Shown here: piece by piece, positions 49,163 through 56,107 of the stretch
Numbering within the stretch: the stretch's first letter is position 1
How the letters are laid out: the number at the start of each line of letters is the position of its first letter
Assembly: GCF_001548395.1 (NCBI RefSeq)
Contig: NZ_AP017367.1
Coordinates: 471,001-535,000 of the forward strand
Source: Leptolyngbya sp. O-77
Lineage (GTDB): Bacteria; Cyanobacteriota; Cyanobacteriia; Elainellales; Elainellaceae
DNA length: 64,000 bases
Direction of reading: 5' to 3'
Notes under the pieces: model-generated
What the model was told of the DNA's origin: nothing
What the model saw: only the letters and a program-made list of their open reading frames with translations
Databases searched by the model: none
Made by a program: the position numbers and the translations under genes

Positions 49163-49879
49163 ATGCTAGATACCGCTAAAGGGAACCGTCAAGATTCTGC
49201 TGTTAATGATCGTGATTTGCCCCGTTCATCGACTCGTTTGGCGACTCAGCAGAATGGACGACCAGACGCAGGGATTTCCCAGACCTTTGCGAAGGGCGAT
49301 CGCACAAATCCCACAGGTTCAGACTATCCTTCTAAAGAGAGCCTCCAATCGTCCTCTGGCTCGGCCTCGGCTGAGCGCTCTCTTAGCGAATCTGCTGCGA
49401 ACACCCCCGTGCAAATTATTGACTGCACAAATCCAGACGAGCTTTTGCGCTACATCCAAGAAGGGCGAGTGCTTGCGGTCAATAAGCGCAGGCGTAACGG
49501 ACTCGTTCTCTACAAACAGTTCCACGCTGAGTTTGCTGGGCCTGGCGCAGCGGTCGGCGGCGTGTTTGATGCAGACTGCAAGAAGGTCATCCCGGTGGGC
49601 AATCTATCGCTGGTCGCTCCAGAAACCCACGAAGAACGTCAGGAAGCGTACCTAATTCGGCGGCAGTGGATTCGCCTGACGCAGCAGTTTACCGACACCT
49701 CCGAGGCGATTCAGCGGGCCAAAAAGATTTTGAACCAGTTTGAAACCTACTTCGACGCGCCCACCATTGCCCGCATTCCCGATGAGTGCTTTGCGCTGAT
49801 GGTTGGCGTGATGCCTAGCACTGTTCGCTTGGCCCGCCGTCCGCTAGCAGGCAAGGTCAGCGTTAAGGTGAGGGGCTAG
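49163..49879 (+). CDS. Conserved-type protein of unknown function
   Basis: The ATG at 49163 (MLDTAKGNRQDSAVNDRDLP) is taken; a longer frame opens at 49100. The 238-residue protein starts with about 85 disordered, Ser/Asn-rich residues. A folded domain follows with ELLRYIQEGRVLAVNKRRRN, GLVLYKQFHAEFAGPGAAVG and LIRRQWIRLTQQFTDTSEAI, and the C-terminus is TVRLARRPLAGKVSVKVRG. The basic cluster NKRRRNG could contact nucleic acid. I do not recognise the family. Confidence 0.7.
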   Translation: MLDTAKGNRQDSAVNDRDLPRSSTRLATQQNGRPDAGISQTFAKGDRTNPTGSDYPSKESLQSSSGSASAERSLSESAANTPVQIIDCTNPDELLRYIQEGRVLAVNKRRRNGLVLYKQFHAEFAGPGAAVGGVFDADCKKVIPVGNLSLVAPETHEERQEAYLIRRQWIRLTQQFTDTSEAIQRAKKILNQFETYFDAPTIARIPDECFALMVGVMPSTVRLARRPLAGKVSVKVRG

Positions 49880-49903
49880 CAGGAGCAACACACCCCCAAG
49901 CCC

Positions 49904-50194
49904 TTATTCGCTTTGCGCCTGCGACCGCGCTTGGCGCACCATTGCAATCAGCGTTTGATGGGCATCTTCCGAGTCTTGCAGCGTATGGTCAAAGGTGACG
50001 CGCACAGGAGTCGCGGTTCCCGCTTGTTCCGCTTCTAGCATCATGCCTTCTGGGTCAATCGACACCATTTTGGCTGCTGTGGCCGCCTCTGCCCCGCCGT
50101 AGACCTTGGCGTAGAGCAACACCGCGTCGGCGTGGTCTTCGTTCATGTGCTTGCAAATGCGATCACTGATTGCGGGAGAAAGTACGTCGGCCAT
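49904..50194 (-). CDS. DUF2470 domain protein, Dri1-like
   Basis: The 96-residue protein has the DUF2470 fold: ISDRICKHMNEDHADAVLLY, MVSIDPEGMMLEAEQAG, VRVTFDHTLQDSEDAHQTLI. The HMNEDHADA segment is the family hallmark and also occurs at the C-terminus of HugZ haem oxygenases. Stand-alone cyanobacterial members include Dri1 (Ssr1698) of Synechocystis, which binds haem and affects succinate dehydrogenase. A similar haem-linked role is plausible here but inferred. Confidence 0.9.
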   Translation of the reverse strand: MADVLSPAISDRICKHMNEDHADAVLLYAKVYGGAEAATAAKMVSIDPEGMMLEAEQAGTATPVRVTFDHTLQDSEDAHQTLIAMVRQARSQAQSE

Positions 50195-50306
50195 AAGGGG
50201 TTTGGGGGTTTAGAGACTGAAGTTGAGGGTAAAGGATTGAGAGAACGAAAAAAATGGCTTAGAGTCTCGCCTTAGCGGATATCAAGAGCGGATATCAAGA
50301 CGCAGC

Positions 50307-50426
50307 TTAGGACGCAGACAGCCCGCCACTCAAAAAGAATACACCCAGCCGAAGTAAGCTGCTGGCAATAAATGCCAAAAGCAAAAACAGAATCACTACA
50401 TTCACGACGTTGCGAACAGACTGCAT
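50307..50426 (-). CDS. Very small single-helix membrane protein (39 residues)
   Basis: The frame reads MQSVRNVVNVVILFLLLAFI, then ASSLLRLGVFFLSGGLSAS and a TAA stop. One membrane helix spans roughly residues 7-32, with an Arg before it. GAGGG lies 11 bases upstream of the ATG. Cyanobacteria have many such small membrane subunits, but this one does not match PetN, PetL, PsaM, PsbX or the other small subunits I know. The MITE copy ends 28 bp upstream, so expression may be affected. Confidence 0.5.
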   Translation of the reverse strand: MQSVRNVVNVVILFLLLAFIASSLLRLGVFFLSGGLSAS

Positions 50427-50454
50427 AAGGTTTCAGACCCTCAGATAGAGCTAA

Positions 50455-50549
50455 TAAAGCGTTTTTGAAGCTAGTGAGGCACACGGATGGTCAATAAGCC
50501 CTTGCCTCGTGAGGGCAGCATGTGCCTCACGAGGCAAGAAAATGCTGTA
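50455..50549 (-). repeat. 95-bp MITE-like repeat, copy 2 (inverted)
   Basis: The reverse complement of this segment equals 32832-32926 except for one base at one end (TAAAGC instead of TACAGC). It holds the same perfect 14-bp hairpin. It lies 28 bp upstream of the small membrane-protein gene and about 340 bp before the CYTH gene. Confidence 0.88.
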
Positions 50550-50890
50550 GAGCCAACAGACATTAGGCTGCATAAGTCAGGTTTTAGGGTGCGATCGCAG
50601 GACTTGAGTGGTTTTTCAGATCCATTTCACCCAACCTCTAGCGCTAGCCTTTTCTCTATAACCCTATCAAGTTTGCGTCCCCGTCGTAATCTGAATGACC
50701 TAAAGCCAATCTCTGGTTGTGATAGAACCTGTGCAGGCATTTCATGGGCTGCTTTCGAGTCCTGCGTTCTGAGTTCCAACATGACTACCCAGTAGTTTAG
50801 TAATCACCGCTACCTATGAAGTCGCTGAGAAGCCAAGCAGAACCCTGGATTGGCGATCCAAAAATCAGCAATCTAAAACCCAAAATCGAT
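50550..50890. other. Intergenic region before the CYTH gene
   Basis: About 340 bp with no supportable gene. Frames overlapping the repeat (from 50487) and running to 50816 have no protein-like features. It should contain the CYTH promoter; no strong hexamers were picked out. Confidence 0.4.
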
Positions 50891-51373
50891 ATGGCGCAGG
50901 AAATCGAGCGAAAATTTCTCGTGGTGGGCGATCGCTGGCGTGGGCTGGCGGAGGGAACGATCTATCGCCAGGGCTATCTGCTGTCGGGGGCAGGGCGGAC
51001 GGTGCGGGTGCGGGTTGCAGGAACGCGGGGCTTTTTGACGATTAAGGGCGCAACGGCAGGACTGTCGCGCAGCGAGTTTGAGTATGAGATTCCTCTGGCG
51101 GATGCGGAGGAATTGTTGGATACCCTATGCGATCGCCCGCTGATCGAAAAAACCCGCTACAAAATTCCCTACGAAGGGCTAGTTTGGGAAGTGGACGAGT
51201 TTTGGGGCGACAACGACGGGCTAATTGTTGCCGAAGTGGAACTCTCTAGCCCCGACCAAACGGTGCAACTTCCCGACTGGATTGGCGAAGAAGTCTCCCA
51301 CGATCCGCGCTATTTCAACGCGGCGCTGGTGAAGCATCCCTACCGCCAGTGGCACCCCGCTCCAGGATCGTGA
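50891..51373 (+). CDS. CYTH-domain protein, probable inorganic triphosphatase
   Basis: The ATG at 50891 starts MAQEIERKFLVVGDRWRGLA, with the ExExK signature that binds triphosphate through metal. Further tunnel residues are in TVRVRVAGTRGFLTIKG, RSEFEYEIPLADAEELL, IEKTRYKIPYEGLVWEVDEF and GLIVAEVELSS. The 160 residues cover one complete CYTH domain without CHAD. Such proteins mostly hydrolyse inorganic tripolyphosphate; cyclase activity is less likely. The start chosen removes 25 non-conserved residues. Confidence 0.92.
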   Translation: MAQEIERKFLVVGDRWRGLAEGTIYRQGYLLSGAGRTVRVRVAGTRGFLTIKGATAGLSRSEFEYEIPLADAEELLDTLCDRPLIEKTRYKIPYEGLVWEVDEFWGDNDGLIVAEVELSSPDQTVQLPDWIGEEVSHDPRYFNAALVKHPYRQWHPAPGS

Positions 51374-51510
51374 TCCTTTTTCTGCTAGATCTAACACTGC
51401 CCAATACGGAAAACCGCCCCAACTTTAACGGTTTTTTCCTCACGATCAGCGATCCCCGACTCGTACAATTTGGGTGCAAAATAGCGGGTGAGTTGCGATA
51501 GGAGCCGGAT

Positions 51511-52407
51511 ATGAACCAAGTAAAAACCCTGGCGCTGTTGAGCCTGTTGAGCGGGCTGCTGGTTGGCATTGGTTGGATGCTGGGTGGTTCCAGTGGGGCG
51601 CTGATTGGATTGGCGATCGCCGCCTTTACAAACCTGATGTCCTGGTATTCGTCGGATAAGATTGCGCTGGCTGCCTATCAGGCCCAGCCGATTACCGAAG
51701 CCGAAGCACCGGGGCTGTATGCAATGGTGCGGCGGCTGTGTGAGCGGGCAGACCTGCCGATGCCTCGGATCTTTGTCATTCCCTCGCCAGGAGCCAACGC
51801 CTTTGCCACTGGGCGCGACCCAGAACATGCGGCGATCGCCGTTACTCAGGGCATCGTGCAAATGCTGACTGAGCCAGAGCTAGAAGCCGTCATTGCCCAC
51901 GAACTCAGCCATGTCCGCAACCGCGACACGCTGACCCAAGCTGTAGCGGCAACGGTTGCTGGGGCGATTTCCTGGCTGGCGCAGATGATGCAGTACAGCT
52001 TGATGTTTGGCGGCATGGGCAGTCGCGACGAGCGCGAGGGCGGCGGCAATCCCCTGGGGCTGCTGTTCACCGTTCTTCTAGCGCCGCTGGCCGCCAGCGT
52101 AATTCAGATGGCGATTTCCCGCACCCGCGAGTTTGAAGCCGACGCTGGCTCTGCCCGGATGACGGGCAATCCCCGTGCCTTGGTGAGCGCGCTGCAAAAG
52201 CTGGAGGCAAGCGCCCGACAAATACCGCTGCGGGCCAATCCTGCGTTTGAGCCGCTGCTGATTATGAACGCCATTCCTCAACAATTTCTCTCTAGCCTCT
52301 TTTCGACCCATCCAACCACCGAAGCCCGCATCGAAAATCTGCTGCGGGTCGAGCAGGAGCTTTTGGCAACTGGAGACTCGGCAACGCTGAAGTCGTCTGG
52401 ATTCTAA
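51511..52407 (+). CDS. htpX: Zinc metalloprotease HtpX homologue
   Basis: The 298-residue membrane protease has two N-terminal helices (LALLSLLSGLLVGIGWML, SGALIGLAIAAFTNLMSWYS), the zinc motif AVIAHELSHVRNRD with the catalytic Glu, further hydrophobic segments (AVAATVAGAISWLAQMMQYS) and the third ligand in SRTREFEADAGSARMTGNP. The C-terminal FSTHPTTEARIENLL is also typical. It degrades misfolded membrane proteins, with its active site on the cytoplasmic side. AGGAG precedes the start. Confidence 0.95.
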   Translation: MNQVKTLALLSLLSGLLVGIGWMLGGSSGALIGLAIAAFTNLMSWYSSDKIALAAYQAQPITEAEAPGLYAMVRRLCERADLPMPRIFVIPSPGANAFATGRDPEHAAIAVTQGIVQMLTEPELEAVIAHELSHVRNRDTLTQAVAATVAGAISWLAQMMQYSLMFGGMGSRDEREGGGNPLGLLFTVLLAPLAASVIQMAISRTREFEADAGSARMTGNPRALVSALQKLEASARQIPLRANPAFEPLLIMNAIPQQFLSSLFSTHPTTEARIENLLRVEQELLATGDSATLKSSGF

Positions 52408-52502
52408 CGTTTTGCTGAGGCTGTTATTTCCTAAGGCTGTCATTTGAGCCTGCCGCAATCCGAACTCATCCACTATTTTTTAGGTTTTTAGGAGGCAATG
52501 CG

Positions 52503-52916
52503 ATGACCTTTGATCCAAATTCACCGAACGGGTCTGACCAAGAGCCAATCGTCCTGGAAGCGCGACCCGCTACGGGCGACCACGGTTCTGCCCTGGAAGG
52601 GCTGGATGAAATTCAGCGAGAAACCAAGGCGCTGATTGATGCCATTACGCACCGCGCCCAACAGGAAGCCCATTCCGCAGGGGAGTTTACCCGCGAAACC
52701 TATCTCAAGGTGGTGCGCCGGGCCCGCGAGGCCGTTGAGCAAAACCAGCTTTTCAAGCCTGATGAATTGGAGCAATCGATCGACTTGATTCAAAAAGAAG
52801 CGGAGAAAAACTGGAATGCGCTGGTGAGCGAGGTCAATGAACTGGGCGATCGCCTCTCAGAAGCGGCCAAGGCCGCATGGGAAAAGCTGATGCAAGACCA
52901 AACCCCGAAGTCGTAA
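52503..52916 (+). CDS. Helical soluble protein of unknown function
   Basis: The 137-residue protein follows a strong AGGAGG. About 30 flexible residues are followed by amphipathic helices (LDEIQRETKALIDAITHRAQ, ETYLKVVRRAREAVEQNQLF, LIQKEAEKNWNALVSEVNEL). It has no Cys and resembles phasin-like or coiled-coil helper proteins only in general composition. It lies 95 bp after htpX on the same strand and may be cotranscribed. The family is not recognised. Confidence 0.75.
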   Translation: MTFDPNSPNGSDQEPIVLEARPATGDHGSALEGLDEIQRETKALIDAITHRAQQEAHSAGEFTRETYLKVVRRAREAVEQNQLFKPDELEQSIDLIQKEAEKNWNALVSEVNELGDRLSEAAKAAWEKLMQDQTPKS

Positions 52917-53106
52917 ATCCTGTTCGCAGCCCTCAATGGTTACTTCATAGACTTCATAGAACTGATGAGACTGTCCGTCAGAAAGCTCTAGATAGACGAA
53001 CGCTGAGGTTGCATGATCCCGATTCTAATCGGCACGCATTCAGCCTCTCTTCGTAAGTCGTGATCAACCAATCTGTGGGAACCTCAATTCATTGGAATCT
53101 CAATTC

Positions 53107-53133
53107 ATTGAATGCTATTGAGTAGCATTCAAT
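53107..53133. repeat. Perfect 11-bp inverted repeat (hairpin)
   Basis: ATTGAATGCTA (53107-53117) pairs perfectly with TAGCATTCAAT (53123-53133) across a five-base loop. It lies between the converging helical-protein and glsB genes and directly borders the 16-bp tandem array. Confidence 0.85.
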
Positions 53134-53134
53134 A

Positions 53135-53230
53135 TTGCCCCAGTAGAATGTTGCCCCAGTAGAATGTTGCCCCAGTAGAATGTTGCCCCAGTAGAATGTT
53201 GCCCCAGTAGAATGTTGCCCCAGTATAGTC
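53135..53230. repeat. 16-bp tandem repeat, five perfect units plus one diverged
   Basis: TTGCCCCAGTAGAATG is repeated five times exactly from 53135 to 53214, followed by a sixth, changed unit. No spacer sequences are present, so this is a minisatellite and not a CRISPR array. It is downstream of glsB. Confidence 0.92.
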
Positions 53231-53330
53231 TTGAACAAGACAAAAGTAAGGCACAAGTAAAGTACAGGAGCCATCTCCAGGAGCCATATCAAATCAATTC
53301 TTCGAGGTTCCCATCGCGGTCTCAAGCGAC

Positions 53331-53588
53331 CTAAGCAGCGCGAGTGAATGCGCCCCACAAGAAGATTAACAGCATTGCACCGATCACGGCCAAGATAATG
53401 CTGGTCAGATTTAGCCCTGTAACGGCTCCACCCAGCAGCACCGTGCCCAGCCATCCGCCCAGCATTGCGCCCAAGATGCCCAACAGCGTTGTTGCCAGGA
53501 TGCCGCCACCCTGCCGTCCTGGATAAATTAGCTTCGCTAACGCACCTGCGATGAATCCCAACACCAGCCAAGTCAACAGATTTGCCAT
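53331..53588 (-). CDS. GlsB/YeaQ/YmgE-family stress-response membrane protein
   Basis: The 85-residue protein has the family pattern: MANLLTWLVLGFIAGALAKL, YPGRQGGGILATTLLGILGA and MLGGWLGTVLLG, three membrane helices with Gly-rich packing. The group was once called transglycosylase-associated proteins and is linked to stress responses; its molecular role is unknown. It is unusually close to a repeat-rich downstream region. Confidence 0.93.
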   Translation of the reverse strand: MANLLTWLVLGFIAGALAKLIYPGRQGGGILATTLLGILGAMLGGWLGTVLLGGAVTGLNLTSIILAVIGAMLLIFLWGAFTRAA

Positions 53589-53881
53589 GCTCTTTCTCCC
53601 AAAATTAAAGAACCAGATGATCTCAAAAATGAATAACCAGGAATTAGTAACCAGGCTCCGCCGAGCAGCAGCGTTTAGCCAAACACAAAGCGAGTGCGCT
53701 TGCTAAACCTCTTAGAAAAACGCACTGCCCATTCTGCAAGCCAAACAGCTTTCTACGAGGCGATCGCCCTACATCCCTTGCTAGTTTTGCAAACTTGCTT
53801 GATATGTTGAATGTTAGGAGATCACATGTCAGCAAACTTCATTCCGCAGAGATATTAAGCTGCAATCGCCCATCGTTGAGC

Positions 53882-54553
53882 CTATCCCTCTAGGGAGACT
53901 TCTGGGGCGGCTTCTGAGGTGGCAAATTCGGTGGCACGGGCAAGGGGCGGACGAGCGGATAGGTAGATCAGCGGCCCCAGCAGGGGAATCAGCGCGATCG
54001 CCCAAAACCAGCGATCGCCCATGCCGCGTCGCGCCAGATCGTCGCGCAGCAGCACCGGAAACAGCGCCGACAGCGCCACAAAATCCAGACTCATGACGTG
54101 GATAAACTTGCTGGTTTGCCACTGCTGCACAAAATCAGTCCAGTCGCCCTGCGTAAAGCCGTAGAGCAAGAGGGCGATCGCCCCCAGCAGCAGCACGCGC
54201 CCCGTCCACACCGAATCCATCACCCGAATCAGCCAGGACGGTTTGCCGATAAAAGTGGGATTTGGCTTTCGCAGTGCCAGATAGGGCAACAGAGCAAACG
54301 CACCGACGGCAAAGCTACCCGCCGCGAAGGGAAACGCCCGCACCTTTTGCCCACGCCCGTCGGCATACAGCACTGCGCTGTAGACGAGCGGCCAGATGCC
54401 CATCAGGTTAAACAGCGCAATTACTAGCGGGTTAATTCCGTCCCACTTGCCCGATGCGAGATTTTGAATCAGGGTCAGCGTTTCGGGGCGATCGGGCGGT
54501 GCAAGGAAGGTTGCGTAGGCGATGAAGCCGAGCCAGAGGAGCCAGTAGAGCAT
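53882..54553 (-). CDS. Conserved membrane protein, cyanobacterial/plastid type
   Basis: The ATG at 54553 (MLYWLLWLGFIAYATFLAPP) is preferred to a longer frame at 54613. The 223 residues include about six membrane helices and the well-formed block NPLVIALFNLMGIWPLVYSA plus VLYADGRGQKVRAFPF and GAFALLPYLALRKPNP. The C-terminus has MGDRWFWAIALIPLLGPLIY. Proteins of this pattern occur in cyanobacteria and plant plastids and have no assigned function as far as I know. Confidence 0.75.
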   Translation of the reverse strand: MLYWLLWLGFIAYATFLAPPDRPETLTLIQNLASGKWDGINPLVIALFNLMGIWPLVYSAVLYADGRGQKVRAFPFAAGSFAVGAFALLPYLALRKPNPTFIGKPSWLIRVMDSVWTGRVLLLGAIALLLYGFTQGDWTDFVQQWQTSKFIHVMSLDFVALSALFPVLLRDDLARRGMGDRWFWAIALIPLLGPLIYLSARPPLARATEFATSEAAPEVSLEG

Positions 54554-54729
54554 TTTAGGGTGATGGGGTGATGGAATATTGAGGTGGTGGAGAGACTTCT
54601 GTTCTTGTGCCACAGGCGACAGGAAGAAAGCAAGCGGCGCAGGGGAGAAATAAACAAGCTGGAGAGAGCGATCGCCCTTTCCAGCCTGCCCGGTTTATTC
54701 ACGAATTATTCACGAAGGCGATTACCACG

Positions 54730-55391
54730 TTAGGCAGCGCAGGTTCCAGGCTCCACTTCAACTGTCACCGTGTTGAACCCCGCTTTGGTCAAAATCGTCC
54801 TGATCTGCTCTTTGGCGCTGCTATTGGCAGCTTTGAACAGGTTGCCGCTGCACGCTTTTTCGCGGATGATGGCGAGTGCTTCGTGCTGCGCTTCTTCGTA
54901 TAGCTCGGCGGTCGCCGCAGGGCCAAACAATGAGCGGTAGTCATCGATTTTGGAACTCCGCGCAATGTCGAGATTGATGTTCAAAATTCGAGGAGGGGGC
55001 AATTCTGCGGTGATGACCCGATTTTTGAAGTCGAGGTTCGACACCACCAATTCTTTCAGGTTAAACCCGGCTTGCACCCGTGCCCCACGCCTTCATAAAT
55101 CAGGCTGGTTTTGCCAATGGGAATGCCCAACTTTTTGGCCACTTCCTCGACCTTGACTGTGGCATAGCCGTCCGTTGTGGCAGCCACAAACTCGCTAGCA
55201 TTTTCGACCCCGCTAAAGATCAGGTTTCGCACGCTTTCAGTTGTCACGATTTGGGCTGGCCGAAACAGCGAAAACAGCAGCATTGCCAATACTGCAACGC
55301 CCACCAACCCTGCACCAATATAGACCTTAGCGCGATCGCCCAGTCGCTCTACTAAACCTTGAGTTGCTTTCAAAAAATCAGACGAATTCAT
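54730..55391 (-). pseudogene. DUF4230-family membrane-anchored protein, apparent frameshift
   Basis: The start at 55391 (MNSSDFLKATQGLVERLGDR) has AAGGAG five bases upstream. A membrane helix (VYIGAGLVGVAVLAMLLFSL) is followed by the first half of DUF4230 ending KKLGIPIGKTSLIYEGVG in one frame. The second half, VQAGFNLKELVVSNLDFKNR through RILNINLDIARSSKIDDYR and the C-terminus GFNTVTVEVEPGTCAA, continues in another frame from about 55075. One extra G in either nearby run (GGGG or GGG, near 55078-55088) would join them. As given, the first frame stops at 55056. A base-calling error is as likely as a true mutation. Confidence 0.8.
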
Positions 55392-55505
55392 GACTACTCC
55401 TTTGCATGCTGTCACTTCGGTTCTAATAACTAAACCAACTCAGAATCGCAACTCGTACTGAAACCTAGTTTCTCTATTCCTGCCTGGCTTTGACATCAGT
55501 AAAAA

Positions 55506-55838
55506 TTACCAACCCCAGCTCCAGCGACTCTTCCGAGGATGGGAAAGCGCTGCTATTTCTTCAGTCCACAGGAGATATGCAACGAGAACTGCAACTACAG
55601 TGAGGATGATAAGCAAGCAAAGCTTAACGGACAGAATTGTACTAAGTGAAGCAACAAGACTTTGCCAAATAGACTGAACCAATTGCAGAATTGACGAGGG
55701 GTCTAAAATCAGAAGCAAATAATCAAAGGATTTTCCTTCAAGATAGCTGGCGATCTTTGAAAACATCCGCCCTAAGAATTCTTGGACTAGATTTCTCAGG
55801 GAACTGGGTCTCTTTGTTCTGCTCTGCCAGTCCTTCAT
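55506..55838 (-). CDS. Small hydrophobic protein of unknown function
   Basis: The 110-residue frame has a basic N-terminus (MKDWQSRTKRPSSLRNLVQE), an amphipathic middle (LLLILDPSSILQLVQSIWQS) and a strong membrane helix (LCLLIILTVVAVLVAYLLWT) with a basic tail (HPRKSRWSWGW). Its composition is plausible, but there is no recognised family, so the call is moderate. Confidence 0.55.
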   Translation of the reverse strand: MKDWQSRTKRPSSLRNLVQEFLGRMFSKIASYLEGKSFDYLLLILDPSSILQLVQSIWQSLVASLSTILSVKLCLLIILTVVAVLVAYLLWTEEIAALSHPRKSRWSWGW

Positions 55839-56107
55839 TTTGACCTCTAGGTGAATGAGCTACATTTTTGACATCAACGCGATCAGTGTTTTTCACTGCG
55901 ACCGATTCTACTTTTGCAGAACTCAGAACAATAGGAGGTTTTCAGAACAGCGATCAGAAGGGAAAACCGAACTTTTAGTAAATGAGTTTTGTATAAAAAA
56001 TAACTAACAAGAAAAAATTGCGAGTTTACACGTAGGCAAAGTCGTGGTTTAGTACATTCGCGCTAAAGAAAAACTGAAATACTCAATAAATTCACCAGGA
56101 TCATGCA
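55839..56107. other. Intergenic region, AT-rich
   Basis: About 270 bp between the small hydrophobic protein gene and the ClC stop. No RNA, hairpin or repeat was noticed. Confidence 0.4.

Noticed and set aside
50487..50795. 102-residue rightward frame after the small membrane-protein gene
   Set aside because: Its 5' part lies inside the MITE and the rest shows no coding character.
53089..53571. 160-residue leftward frame over glsB and the 16-bp array
   Set aside because: It is out of frame with glsB and reads the minisatellite as a repeated YWGN peptide.
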